Positions 22,901 through 35,922 of a stretch of DNA of 64,000 bases are shown in pieces. Numbering within the stretch: the stretch's first letter is position 1; the number at the start of each line of letters is the position of its first letter. Origin of the DNA: Corylus avellana. Its lineage: Eukaryota > Streptophyta > Magnoliopsida > Fagales > Betulaceae. The DNA is taken from contig NC_081547.1 of assembly GCF_901000735.1 (NCBI RefSeq), positions 6,014,001 through 6,078,000 of the forward strand, given 5' to 3'. A program made the translations under genes and the position numbers. The notes under the pieces are model-generated. The model worked only from the letters and a program-made list of their open reading frames with translations. It made no database searches and was not told where the DNA came from.

Positions 22901-25900
22901 CAAATCAGGTTTCAGCGAGTCATCAGGAAGTTTTGTAGCAAGGTTCAGAAGACCTGATTTTGGATCAGTATAGTCACTGTAGGGGAGTGCCGCTATAAAT
23001 TCAGCACCATGCCTGGGCAAACGCTCCCCAAACAATGTTGATGAGGGCCAATCCTTCAATTTCAACATCTCAGGCCAGCCATCTTTATGCACACGGCCCT
23101 CTGAGTAGCCCATGAAAAATTGGTGAATATTAATCTCAACCTACATAACAATGAGATCTCATCAACCCAAAAATCTCATAGGTGCAAATATGGTAGAAGT
23201 ATTCAGACATTATTTACCAGAATAAGTTCGATAATTAAGATAACCAACCTCACACCAATCCAAACAATCAATGGCCTTCACACTTCTAGTCTCTTCTTTG
23301 AACTTTACATTACCACCTGTTTCTCTAAAAGCCCTCCACATGACCATTGGTTCCCAACTAAGACCAGATGTCTTTTCAAGAACATTTCTGACAATCACAG
23401 GTTCACCCCTCATCCAGTGTCTCTGAAAATGATCAATTTCATCATATGCCATGTCAACAGCATTCGGGCAGTATAAGAAGTTATCATCACTGTTTTTCCT
23501 GAACGCTGCTTGTCTCAGATCAGAAATTATATCCTTGTTCCCACCAGAAATATTTGACAGGCATGTAGAACATCCTTGAGATAAATCAGAATCTGGCGAC
23601 TTGTAATTACTAGTAAGATCCTCTGCATTCTCTAAAAGCTTTATTATCCAGTTAGCTTTAAAATTGCGTTTCAACTCTAGTTTTGCAGTACCACAACCTC
23701 CACGCTCTTTTGGAGGGCATGGAATGCTACCATCAGTATTAGCTCTCCAATCAGGAAAGTGACAGGACATAAGAGCTTTAGAATCATTAGAAGCAGGGGT
23801 CTCTTGGCTCTCACCCCCAAGTCTTTGCATTTGTGCATTAATATAGCCCTCTCTCCCAGTAACTTGAGAATAAGCTTTTTCTAGACACTGTTGTTGAGAT
23901 GTTTCTGCTTCATTACCTCCAGGCTGGTGTCCTCCCCTTAGTTCTTTACAACAGTTGAGACACAGTTCATAAGAACAACTAGGGTTGGGGCAGCTTCTGT
24001 GGAAACCAACAATGGATGTATTGCAATTGTCACTGTCATATAAGAAAACACATCCTGTCATAACTAAATTCAATGAAGAAAAAACACACAAGTTTTAATG
24101 TGTGGCTGTGTAAACAGTTTACAGATATATATGAGCAATTATATCCATCAAGGAAAACAAAAGGCACAACCACTAAATCAGACAAAATATACATCTCACG
24201 CAATAGTTAGACATCTAGTAATAATCCCACTTTTCATTCAAGAAAACGAGCATTGATGCATTAAGGATCAAGATACACACATGCAGAATAATTGTATCCA
24301 TGTATCGAATGTCACAAGTCTTATAAAGTTATGACCCCTTGATGCGGGTTGCAACAAGAGTTAATTGGGTCCAGTAGTTTTATTAGTTAATTGGGTTATT
24401 AGCTTTAACTTAAGTTTTTATTTAATTTACAAGAGTCAAAAGTTATTTTTGTAATTCAATAAATGGGCGTTGCCCTAGAATATTTTAGGCAATTCAATAA
24501 ATAGGTGTTGCACTAAATTATGTTAGATAAGTCAATAAATGGGTGTTGCCCTAGGGTTTAGTCGTTAGTCGAGTTAAGCGTCTTTTGTACTCCAATGAAG
24601 GTAGACTTTGATGGAATAAAATTATGAGAAATTGATTCTCTTTCCTTTTCCTCCCACCTCTTCTCTCTCTGTCTATCTCTCTCTCTCTCTCTGCTTCTCT
24701 CTTCTCTCTCTTTCCAGGCTTCTCTCTTTCTAGCTTATTCTTGTACAGCCTCTACACTGTCAGAATCAGCTGGTTGTCAAGCTTAGAGGGGTGGCAGACA
24801 GAAGTGAAGTCACTGGACGGGAGTGAAGAGTACTGAGGGTTGAGATTTAGGAAATGCAAACCAACTTTGGAAGGTGTCTGATAATGGAAACACTGTTTTC
24901 ATCCTGTTTGCTGGACTTTAGAGATGATTTTATAAACACCACCCACAAGACTAATGGACTGAAGTCCTTAATATCCACAACCGCAGCTTTCTCAAGGATG
25001 CAGGAAATAAAATTTGCATTAAGGTTTTTTTCAACTTCCCTCAAAGATGAAACTCTTGGAAAACATTTATGAAATCCTCTTTAATGACCTCCAAACAAGT
25101 CTGGAAAAAAGCCACGGAAAAACCATCAAGGCTCAGGGCCTTACCACCATTCAGGACACTCACCACCTCAAAAACCTCACTCTCCTCAAAAGCTCTCTCC
25201 AGCCACATAGCCTCAACACTGATGGAATTGAAAGAAAGACCATCCAGCTTTGGTCATGAGCTAAATATAAATTAATCTACCAACCAGGTTTTGATGTCTT
25301 CCTTTTTCCACTAAAGGACTCTCACTACCTTCCCCTAACTTATAAATCTACTCCATTGGATTATATCAATAGCTTTACACCCGAGCATCCATGTTTCCTC
25401 GAGAAGATCAAGAACATTCTTTCACTAAGAACTAAGCTTACTATGTTTTGATCTTGCAACCACAATGCCCAAAAAATTACTTCAAACTACTGCTCAAGTC
25501 TTTTATTTCAAATTTACTAGCAAGATAATTTTTTTAACCTTCGTATTTCTCCATCATCATTTCTTCTCAATACTATATTATCGACATACACAATAAGAGT
25601 AGCTACCTTTCCTTGTGAAGAATGTCTATTGAAAAGTTTATGGTCAGCCTAACTCTGCTAGTAAACACATCTTCGCATACTTTGAGAAAACCTCTCAAAC
25701 CATGCACTAGGATATTATTTCAAACCCTATAATGCCTTCTTCAGCTTGCACACTTCAATGTTGGCTGAAGGAAATTCAAGACTAGGAGGAACCTCCATGT
25801 ACACTTCTTCCTCTAGGTCTCCATGAAGAAATGCATTTTTCACATCAAACTGGTAAAGCGAACAATTTAAATTGCTGCCAACAAAAGTAAGACTCAAATA

Positions 25901-28900
25901 GAAGAGTTCATTTTAGCTATTGGAGCGAATGCTTCCTCATAGTAAAGCCTTTTGCAACCAATTTAGCCTTATATCTTTTCATAAAACCATCGAATTTATA
26001 CTTTGCCAGTAAACACCCACTTACATCCTGCTGCCTTTTTCCCATTAGGTAATTTAATGAACTCCCATGTATTATTTTTGTGAAGGGCTTTCATTTCCTC
26101 CTGCGTTGCTTCCCTCCACTATCTCACTAAGAGCCTCTTGTACTGAATACAATTTGGAAATAAAGGTATAATATGAAGGTAAAGATGCTCATAGGAAACA
26201 AAGTTGGATATGTTGCACCAGGACAAATAAAATCTAAAGAAAATTAGGAAACTAAAATAGTGGCATAAATTTTTTATATTTTTTATTTGGCACCGGGTAT
26301 CTGGAGCTTCGCTCAATCCCGGGGGTGCAAAGGCCCTCGGCAAGGAGTATAGTGGCATAAAATATTAGAATAAGCATATGTGGATGATGTGTAGAATTAG
26401 GGATATTCAGACAAAACATGGGATATTAAGTCAGAACCTAGAAGTTGAGGTGAAAGGAAACTCAGGAGAATAGAAAGCGAATCGTAAATAGGAAAGAGGA
26501 AAACCCTAGCCACCCAAGGAAAATAAATATTCCCTAAATTAGCGGAAAATAACTTAAAATGGTGATTTGGATGGGAAAATAGTGAATTTTGAGCCCAAAA
26601 TAGCACTTCGAAGCTACGCTCAGTAACCACATCAAGTGCACCGAAGAGAGCTTTCCAGATTGGGGTCTTATGCGTGATTCTGACGCATGTAGCCCAAGTT
26701 ACGCCCAATTTACTGCCACATACACAATATTGCTCGATCGGATTGAGTACAATATGGAGTTGGGAGTGATAAGACAAAACGGAACGAAAAACATAGTAAA
26801 AAAACACAAAATTAAGGCTAATTGCACTAAGCTCGATCGACCGAGGGAAAATCAACTGACAGATGACACTTGATCTACCAAGAAGGTGCTCGATTGACCG
26901 AGCTGCCAAAAACGGTTGAGCTTATTTGAGTCTGACGCGATTTTCACTCGCATTAAATGCGAGTCATGATGACTCGATCGACAGAGAGACCAGCTTGATT
27001 GACAGAGCCATGTGTCACGTAACCTATGACTGAAATGGAATCACTCAATAGGCTAAGCTACACTGAAACCGACTAGAGAGCATTGTGAGGTAGCGAAGCT
27101 CTGCAAGTTTGAGCGTGGAAAAGGAGGTACTCGCAAAGCAAACCTCGGGAGGTATAAAACTCGCTTTCTCATTTTTTCCATAAACTAGTGATTATAGTGT
27201 CATTGTATTGTCCAAATATAGATATATACATAGTCATACAATAAGTAACATTAACAATATTGAGATAATATTGATAGTATTAGTATTTCGATAATGGAAG
27301 TGATAAACGAAATGTTTTCAAAAATATTATGATAAAAGTATAAGTATGGGCTTGCATGGCGAATGGAAAATATGCATTAATGCGTCGTTGTATTGCCCAA
27401 ATTTAGTTAAAACTATCGGAATTTGAAAGTGGAGGTTTTTTGTAAAAACTAAGGTTTTATTTAGGATTCAAAAGTTTGGAGGTTTTGAACGTTTTCAAAG
27501 TATATTAATATATGGTGTTCAAGTACTAGTTGGAATGAAGAGTGGTTAAAAAATTAAAAAAAAAATTAAAAAAGGTGGATTTTTGTGGTGTTTTCAAAAA
27601 ATGAAAGCGTGTCAGAACCCCCTTGGTCGACCGAGTATTGTGCTCGACCAACCGAGCTTGAGATAGAAACTTCCAGTGTGCCCTAGTCAATGCTCAATCA
27701 AAGCTTGATCAACCAAGCCTGGGTAGTGTGGTAAAAATAAGGTTTTTCATGGGCTAAACCATAATTTAAATGTCCTTAAAGGTTCAAGGAACATCTTATG
27801 ACTTAAAGGAAGATTAGAATCTGACAATTAGATGTAATCTGTATGTAGAGAAAACACGATTTCAAGCCAGACAATTTTAAACCAAGGATTAGTGAAAGGG
27901 TAAGTAAAACTATCCAACCATACTGAAATGTTTTACATGCCATAAATTGTTGTGCACAATTACTGACTCTGAGCCCTATGATTTAAAGTATGTTTCATAT
28001 ATGCACTGAATGTTATACTAAGTTTTTCATTGTTTAAAAAAAGGAATTTAATGCAAAAATGAATTTTGAAGGAACAAGTAGTTTTGAAAGGAATTAATTT
28101 AAAGGAAAGAATGGTTTTTGAATAAAATGGAAAAAAGAACATTTTGGAAATGTTTTATCACAACCCAGGGTTGAGAGGGGGAATACGCTCGATGATCGAG
28201 TGTCGGGAGGAGGAGTACGACTTGACAACCTAGTGATAAGTGGATATGCGCTTATCGACCCAGTGCTAGGAGGAATAGGACTAGGCTGACTAGCCACCCA
28301 GAGTCATGAAGGCTAATACGACTAACCACCTAGTGATAGGAAAGGTAACACAACTAGCCACCCAGCGTTAGGAAGAGGAGTACAACCAACAACCCAGTGA
28401 TAAGTAGGGTAATACGCTTATCGACCCAGTGCTAAAAGGGGCGCACGACCATCAATTAATGAAATGAAATGAAAAGTAAAAGTATATGTTGATTTTGATA
28501 TGCTATTATAAGTGTGTATGCTGCATGTTTTGATTTAACTGTTGTATTTTATTATCAACTGAATTTAACTACTATAAATAGCTATACACTAATGTTTTAA
28601 TATGGAAAAAGATAGCGTTAAGTATATCCGTTATTTATAGCTATACAGTGCTAGAAGGGCTCACGTCACACACTGTAAATAGTTAGCTAGTACTTACTTA
28701 CTGAGTTTGGGCTCATTGTTTCCACCTGTAAAACTGTGGAGTTTTACAAATACAGTCAAAGTAACTGAGGAAGAACCCTATTGGAATCAGGATTATTATC
28801 CTCGAGGATCTGCTGGAGGCCTCAATCTTTGAGGTATGGCTGAATTTTGTGGAGATCAGCCATAAGTGTTACTAGTTGCCATAGTGGCATTTTTGTAATA

Positions 28901-31900
28901 GTTTGAACAAGGTTAAATATATTTTGTAATGACATTTGATAATTATATGAAGTTGTCTAGTAAAGCTCTGGTGTTCAGTTCATTGTGTATATAAGTGAGT
29001 TTGTAGTTTCAAAAAGAAGAAAAAACATAGATACATGCAATTTCTGCTAAGTGAATCAGCGTAATAGTAGCGCCACATGGAATATGTGAGTATTCCGCGT
29101 CTATCGACTTATATATTTTAAGCTAGGGTGTTACATGGGATGTTGAGTACATGAAGTGGTTCCTTTTGCATTGTGCAATAGGAAGGTTTATGTGATTAAC
29201 AATAGGTATTGAAGAGGTTTATTTATTTATTTTGAAGAGTTTAATAAACAAGGGATTTAAGTAAAATTACCTGAGTCAAGAGTTGATGCTTGGCAACGAG
29301 CAAACAACTAAAGTTGGAAGCTCATCTGGCTCATCAATAAGTGCTGGCAAAGTAGCAGGTACAAGCAGAGGACTGATAGCATATTTCTCTTCACTACTAC
29401 TCTCCCCTTGAGGAGAGGTTTGGGTAGATGAAAAATTAGGTTGTGATTCGAAGAATGTCAAATCCATAAACACAAAACACTTCCTTAATGGGGGATGATT
29501 ACACTTGTTCCCCATTTGAATGGGCGAATAATCCAAGAAGACACATTTATGGGCTCAAGGATCCAATTTACCTTGAGCTGGACCATGAAGGTAAACAAAA
29601 CAAACACCCTAGGGGGAACAATACATGCAGAGGAAGACATAGAGGGTGACAAAACCTCAATAGGTGTCTGGAAATTCAAGACGAGATGGCATCCGATTGA
29701 TAAGATATGCACTTGTGAGCAAGGTATCACCCAAATAAGATTTGGAAAAATAAATAGAAATCATTAAAGCTCAGGTTACCTATAGAAGATGCTGATATTT
29801 ATGCTTAGCAACTCTATTTTGTTGAGAAGTGTCAAGACAAGTCGTCTGGTGGATAATGCGATGCTCAATAAAATATGTGCAAAGGTCACTAGATAGATAC
29901 TTGCCCCCATTGTCTAAACGAAAAAATTTGATGGAGGCATTAAACCGAGTTTGAACCATTTTGTGAAACATCTGAAAAATTGATAATACATCACTTTTAT
30001 CTTTTAACAAATAGACGCATGTGGTCTTAGAATAATCATCAATTAAAAAATCCACCAACAAAATCTAGATAAAGAAACAACTCTCTGAGGACTCTAGATA
30101 TCAGATGAACAATAACAAAAGGCTTAGAACTTTTATTTAAACTAGGAAGAAAAGACACCCAATGGTATTTGACACGTTCACAAGTATCATACTGAAACTT
30201 AGAAACATTATTGTGCAAAAATAAAGAAGGAAACATGCATCGTAACAAAGAAAAAGACAAATGCTTTAGAAGTTGATGCTAGAGCCAAATCATTGTCGCA
30301 GAGTCATCAGATGACAGATAGACGGCGTGATAAGCCTATTTGAGTTGACCATGTGTCCGGGGTTGAGAATAAAAGTGGTAGAGACCATCCCTCAAGTTAT
30401 CACCCACAATGAGGAGCTGCCCCCACCAAGGAGGTGGCCATGGCTCATAACACACTCTTCTAGCCTAATTCTTCTTTTGATGACCGATTCAACCTCTAAT
30501 AAAAAATATATACCTTTGTTATATTTCATCTCTTCCATCAACAACATCGGCTCTAGGAAGTCAAAATTGAATCTTGCTATTGGCTTTCCAAAAATTCATT
30601 CGTGAATAAGAATTCAAGGGCTATAAGCAAGCTCTTCTAGTTGTTTTTCCTGCTGCTTATTATGATGGCTATGTCCAATTATCCACCATGACTAAGTCCT
30701 GGAAAAAACAATAATAAGAATAAGAGATAACTATGTAATTCAAATCATGGGTAATACGTGCAATAGATAATAGATTAGTTGCAAAATCGGGTACATTGAG
30801 AATATATGAAAGTGACGAAGATAGCGTTACAAAAATAGAACATTTACTAGACATAGGTTATAGCGAACCATTAGCTATTCTTACCTTGTCTCTACATGAG
30901 CATAGATTATAAGAAGAAAACGGGGGAAGATAAACTAGTCATATGATTGGGAACCCCTGAATCAATGATACAAGGATCATCAGATTCAATGGTGGATGCA
31001 TTCAAAGCATAGGCTAAATTACCTGAATAGGCAAAGGAGGAGGATGCACTAGTGGACATTTCTAATTGAGACATAAGCCGACGGAGTATTTCTAGTTCTT
31101 CCTTATTGAGTGTCCTGGTGTCGGGAGTGGAAGGACCAAGAGTAGGCATGGAAGATGCTATCTCTGCTCTCCACTATCAAAGGGTGATTAGCCCGAGGCC
31201 AAGTACATTGTCAAAACAACCTTCTCTACCTAGTAGGTTGACCATGAAGCTTCCAACAAGTCTCGTATGTCGAGACCTATTACAGTGGTCAGAAAATAAT
31301 TTGTCCTTCTCATCCGTATACCCATCCGTTACTTTTCTTTCATCACAACTCCTATAATCTCCTTGTTGTTACATTGGGATGGAGTAACTATGGTGAATCG
31401 GTCATGTGAAGAAGAATGTAGCATAGCACTAGGACGACTCTCCTCATTTTGAACATATGCAAATAACTCCCCTCAAGAGGAAAATGCTCCTTCCCCAAAA
31501 TTAGAACTCAAACTTGATCAAACTCAAAATTTTAACTGGTAAGAAATTCAAAGATATGCCCCTCGTTTATTATTCTTCAGATTTTAACCGTATACACTGC
31601 ACACTCGATCTAAAAGATTTGGTAGTAATCCAATTCCTGTCACAAACCACGAATCTTATGAAATAGATGGCAACAAACCACTCACCTTGGGTTGTCCCAT
31701 GAATCTGAAGCTTCAGCTCATAAATGTGTTGCATTCCCCTTCTTAGAACAAATTTGCATTGTTACGTTCCAAATCTCCTTTGGAGTGTAGAGAAAAAGAT
31801 AACTCTGACTAATCTCCAATTGCATAGAATGTAATAACCAGGACATAATTGTTGAATTCTATAGCTCTTTCACAAGTATAATTACCTAACCGGGGCTTTG

Positions 31901-34842
31901 AGATTATACCATTTAGATATCTCATTTTCCCCTTAACACTTCATAAATAACATGGTATATTACGACCAAGTAAGATAATAAAGCCCGTCTAATTTCACTA
32001 TTGTGATTTGGAGAGTTGGATTTTCAATCTAAGAGGTCACTTGTCTCTCTATTCCCCTTTTGTGATTTTTTGGTATATGCCTCACTTTTAACATTTCTAG
32101 ATAGACATCCAACTAAATAGCTCTAATACCCAACCACGAGGCTCAATGAAGTATCGAATATAACATTAAAACTAAACTAGGCATCACACATCATACTTGA
32201 TTAAATATGCAAACAACATAGGTATAGTAGCATCTTTTTTTTACTCCTCTAAACAACTTGTCGTTTAGTGTAACTTACCGCTCGTTTAGTGTAATTTGTC
32301 ATTTGGTTCTGAGCTACACGACTTGTCGTTTTGGCCCTTTAAACTGCCGCCTTACACAGCCACTAGAACAGTCATCATAGCCACTAGAAACTCGTGTTTT
32401 CTTTATAAATCAACGCAGATCATACCGCTTAATCCAATCGCCCTCATAAATCCTCTTACTCGCAACAACAAGGATCAAAACTGAAGAAAACTGATTGGCA
32501 CCACCAGTGCTGGTTGTGTTCTCCGCGTTTAACCGAAAAAACTTTGATCGATAATCTTCTAATAAGCACAGATGCAAGCAAAGACCAAGCTTTTTCCTTT
32601 ATGCTGATGTCAGCATATGTATAGCCAGCATTTCTCTCCCTTTTTTTCTCGATTTTCCTAGGAATCGACCGCTTTGATACTAAGTTGAAAAGAAAAGAAA
32701 AAGTAAAGAAAGAAAGGAGCAAAGAAGGGAGAAATTGTATGATTTCTAGGTTAATGAGCTATATATTAAAAAAAAACAGGAATGCAACCTATTATGATAT
32801 AATAATAGAAACATAATCAGAGAATAAAATAAAATCAGGAAATTAATTGTGTTTCCTAGCGTAGCACATAAATGATAACAACAGATACTAATAAAACTCA
32901 ACATCTAATATTCATCTCAATTTTAGCATCAGAAAGTCCAAAAAATGTACCAGTATAGACGCTCGTTTTTATCCAGTTTGATTCTTGTTATATCCATTTC
33001 TGTCAATTGAACACCTGAGAAAACAATAAAAGAATACTTAACACGGTAAAAGAAAGTACAAGCTTTATTTACTTATATATCACATTTTACCTCGTATATT
33101 GGATTCAATTTCTAGTTCAAATATCTGCTCCTTATGAATACATCTGAGAACAGGCAGAACTTTATATAGCAGGTACTGCAACCGCTGTAGTTTCACAGTG
33201 ACATCTAGTTCCTTATGGCAAGGCTGTCAGAAGAAAAACAAGAACAGTGAGGAAAAAAAAAACAAATGTAATCTATCTCACAAACTTCCCATAATTGAGA
33301 TTAGAAAAGGGGGAGGGGGGAGACAGAGAGACAGAGAAGGCATACCTTCACAACCAGAACCTCCCGCAAACAAGCTTTGCAATTGCAGTTGCCACAACAA
33401 AATGGACATGCATCCTCAACTTCCTCTCTTGTCTTCCCAGGGTACCTATTTCATTACAAACTATGTAAAGTCATTGCAGATCAAATCCCTCAACTTGAGA
33501 GCACTGTATTAGAACAAGGCTCATATTAATGCTGAGAGCTGGCTGAATTAGAATTGGCCAACACCTTCGAGCATATAAGTAATCCTTGGAGCATAAACTC
33601 GCATAGAAAAATGTACTAATAAAACTTCTATCATTCTTCTTACCACTTTTCAAGGCACTCATAACAATAACGCTTCCTATTACAGTTGGAACAGAAGACG
33701 ACACCACTCTTGTCATTTCGCTGACATTGATGACACATTAAACTCCCCTTCTTGTTTTTATTGGACTCATCCTGCAGCGGCTAAGCTTGTTAAAATGGAA
33801 GACAATTCATTGCTGAGTAATACAGGAATAAAAATAAATCAGGCATACAATACACTTTCAATTGATGCAGAAAATGCGAAACAAACATCGCACTCTTGTT
33901 ATAGGGAGTTGTAGCATTCAGAATAGAGATCTCGCTGCAGTATTGATTTCGCCAGATTACCGTGGTTTGTAGTGGAATTATATTTTTTTCCAATAGAGTT
34001 GATATTATTGTATTTTTTCTAATTTTTTGTGAACTCAAGTTCTGGGCATAAACTTGACAGTTGTAATCTATATTTTATTATGATCGAATTTGTCCCGACT
34101 GTAGAGAGTTTTCTACGTAAATTTGGTGTGTTCTTGTGTGTTGCTCTCTTGGTGTTTGATAGTATTTCATATTAAGTGCTTGTGTGTGGTTTTTTTCTTC
34201 TACTTTTTGCTTGAATTATTAATTTAATTCATTCATTGAAGGTACTTTGGCCCAAAAAAAAGCATATAAAATGCGAAGAAAAAAAAACTGAAAATCTAAG
34301 AAAGAAAGACATACAACCATTGAATTTACCTTCTCCAGGGCTTTACTCTCGGACTTAGCGGGCCTCCATTGTCCTTTATCGGAATTACTCTTTCCTTCAC
34401 CGGAATTACCATTTCCTTCGCTGGAATTACCCTGTCCTGCACCCTTATTGAACGTAGACAGAGATTGTTGGGAATTAGTTACGCCTTTATCAACTTTCAC
34501 TCTCTTATACGCAGAGAAGTTGTTCTTCTGCTCTTTGGTCAAAATGTGTTTCAAGTGGGAGTCGGACTCGCTCGCTTCCCCAGCCAATCCATCGCTCACC
34601 TCCTTCTTGTTCATCTTCTTCTTATTATTATTATTTGATCCGCTGGCGTCCCCTCTCCCGCCTAATATCTCGCCGGAATCTCTATTTTCGTCTCCGTCTC
34701 TCTGATTCCTCTTCTGCGTCTGCTGCTTCAGCTGGACCATGTGCTTCTCGCAGTACGACTTTCCCGGCGACGACGTTTCGCTGCACCGCCATTTGTTCGG
34801 TCCCGCGCTTCGCTTGCAGCGGCGATCGGACGGCGTATCCAT
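19940..34842 (-). CDS. JMJ27: Lysine-specific histone H3K9 demethylase, KDM3/JMJ27 type (WRC + RING-like + JmjC)
   Basis: Removes H3K9 methyl groups in the nucleus (known for the plant KDM3/IBM1 clade). Twelve exons close in frame to 1026 aa: 34842-34330, 33771-33644, 33445-33346, 33223-33091, 33014-32951, 24032-23249, 23140-22811, 22089-21415, 21337-21265, 21175-21090, 20625-20506, 20014-19940. A WRC motif lies at about residues 7-40 ([14 protein letters not shown]...CEKH). A RING-like Cys-rich domain lies at about 182-240 (CHQCQRND...[13 protein letters not shown]). A second Cys cluster follows at about 313-345 ([15 protein letters not shown]). In the JmjC domain the Fe(II) ligands are H678 and D680 (KLHCDMSDA) and H956 ([11 protein letters not shown]). 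A low-complexity insert of about 150 aa separates HxD from [11 protein letters not shown]. The catalytic part closely resembles Arabidopsis JMJ27 (AT4G00990); JMJ25 is the generic database name. Intron 5 (32950-24033) is 8.9 kb of nested transposons. Orthology to JMJ27 rather than another KDM3 member is inferred. Confidence 0.9.
24340..24756 (+). mobile_element. LTR-like fragment in JMJ27-like intron 5
   Basis: The segment opens tgatgcgggttgcaac and ends ...cctctaca. It contains three degenerate copies of 'caataaatgggcgttgccctag' and a CT-rich stretch (24640-24720) like the R/U5 region of a Copia LTR. No flanking duplication was found, so this may be a solo or truncated LTR. Confidence 0.4.
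24850..25260 (-). mobile_element. LINE (L1) reverse transcriptase fragment in JMJ27-like intron 5
   Basis: Translation of the minus strand, allowing frame changes, gives the L1 reverse transcriptase N-terminal signature: KAPGPDGF-like residues near 25130 (now degenerate), then [21 protein letters not shown] near 24960-25020, followed by an S..YKI-like region. It is truncated at both ends and carries frameshifts and stops, so it is dead. Confidence 0.65.
26270..26348 (-). mobile_element. SINE fragment with 13-bp target site duplication
   Basis: The sequence atagtggcataaa flanks this 79-bp segment exactly at 26257-26269 and 26349-26361. On the minus strand it reads GCCGAGGGCCTTTGCACC...CCCGGGATT...ATACCCGGTGCC and then an A/T-rich tail. 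This resembles the 3' part of Au-like plant SINEs. The tRNA-like head is missing, so it is 5'-truncated. Confidence 0.7.
28150..28450. repeat. Degenerate minisatellite in the nested LTR-type insertion
   Basis: Six to eight diverged units of roughly 40-50 bp share the core 'cgac(t)a(a/g)ccacccagtg(c/a)taggaag...aatacg'. The unit boundaries are uneven. Confidence 0.6.
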
Positions 34843-34849
34843 GAGAAAC

Positions 34850-35922
34850 TGGCTACAATCGACGGCTAGGATTGCATTGAACTCGGCTGAGATTTGTTGG
34901 GTGGTGGCGTAAGAGATATTCGGACAGGGCGAACTTTGTTATGAAACGAACACGAATCTGTTGTATGCGAATGGATGCTTATGTAGGGATTGGTGCGAAT
35001 TGATGCGTTGTATGATGACGTGCATTAATTAAGTACGAAGTTTTCCCGAGCCGATCCAGAATTAATTGTTCTAGGACACGCGTCACTAAGTCGAAAGAAA
35101 ACTTTCTCTGTGCTTTAATATGTCCTTCTTTTTTTCTCAAGAAAAAAAATGTCCTTCTTTTTATATCAATTTTATAACCACATTATACCTAGAAAATGTA
35201 TAGGCTGAAGATCTTGATAGGATTTTTTTGTTATTAGGCTATTCCAATTTCATACTTTTAAGAGAGGGAAGTTACGGACCTACCTACGTCTTATTCAGAC
35301 TAGGACAACTATATCAGATACAAAAAATGATTAAAAAAAAAAAGTGGTGCAAGAACGCCATTAGTAAAAGATAAATCAAGTAGGGCTAGAAACCCGGATC
35401 CTCTCCATTTTCTTTAATAAAAAATACAAGAAGTGGAGTTGGAAATTCGGATCTTTTCTATTTTAAAGAAATTGGAAAGGAACCGGTTCTTTATATTACA
35501 ATGGTAGAATGATCAGTTTGCTTTTTTTTTAGATCATTCTATCATTATAAAAAGAAGGATCGACTCATCTTCATTTCCTTTAAAATAAAAAAGATCCTTT
35601 TCCTCGAGTCGGAGGGTGGCCAGTGTAAGCCATGACCCCCAACACAAGGTAAAAAAAAAAAAATTATAAGGTAAAATTTTATTTTTTTTCTTTTGCCTTT
35701 TGACCTTTACGCACTAAAATTTTTGGCCTTTTGACTCATGCCCATACCAAACTCTGCCTCCGTTTCAAAATACAACCGATGAGAGCATTTTTTTTGGACC
35801 AAACATACTAAGAAAAAGCTTTTGATCTCAAAACCATAATATTTTTATTTCTTTTCGACAATAAAGATGAAAGCCATTAGCAAAAATTGGAAAAATTGGA
35901 TACTTGAATGGCTTTATATCAA
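34850..35922. other. Intergenic between JMJ27-like 5' end and CYP703A 3' end
   Basis: Contains the JMJ27-like 5' UTR and promoter (right of 34842), the foldback element at 35449-35598, and AT-rich sequence up to the P450 stop codon. No other gene seen. Confidence 0.5.
35449..35598. mobile_element. Foldback MITE
   Basis: The left arm starts ggatcttttctattttaaag and the right arm ends ctttaaaataaaaaagatcc. The inner parts (tagaatgatc / gatcattcta) also pair. The arms are about 63 bp with several mismatches, and there is no ORF. Confidence 0.6.

Larger units (their letters stand above)
26215..29133 (-). mobile_element. LTR-type insertion (long solo LTR or non-autonomous element) nested in the Copia copy
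   Basis: Copia coding homology stops at about 29135 (...YSTSH) and resumes at about 26215 ([10 protein letters not shown]), so about 2.9 kb was inserted. On the minus strand the insert begins TGTAACACCC, a common LTR start, and ends near ...GCAACA. It has no coding domains but contains repeated 'ctcgatcgaccgag' motifs (26830-27010, 27625-27720) and a minisatellite at 28150-28450. The precise 3' border and target duplication are uncertain. Confidence 0.55.
25270..32903 (-). mobile_element. Degenerate Ty1/Copia retrotransposon, 3'-truncated, inside JMJ27-like intron 5
   Basis: On the minus strand a short LTR starts TGTTGAG at 32903 and ends near 32684. It is followed by a primer-binding-site-like stretch (TAGTATCAAAGC) related to the usual TGGTATCAGAGC. 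Then come degenerate gag (31860-31380), a protease region with [11 protein letters not shown] (about 30960), GAG-pre-integrase and integrase pieces (30850-29150, e.g. [19 protein letters not shown] near 30030), and reverse transcriptase (26240-25270) with [19 protein letters not shown] and VYVDN where the family has YVDD. Many stops and frameshifts are present. The copy ends inside the RT/RNase H boundary and has no 3' LTR. It is interrupted by another element at 26215-29133. The LTR begins only 47 bp from the exon 5 donor. Confidence 0.8.

Noticed and set aside
24854..25275. Plus-strand ORFs in the demethylase intron
   Set aside because: They are the complement of the L1 reverse transcriptase fragment.
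28150..28450. Considered as a CRISPR-like array because of spaced repeats
   Set aside because: Units are degenerate and uneven, spacers are not unique, and the genome is eukaryotic; a minisatellite in an LTR-type insertion explains it.
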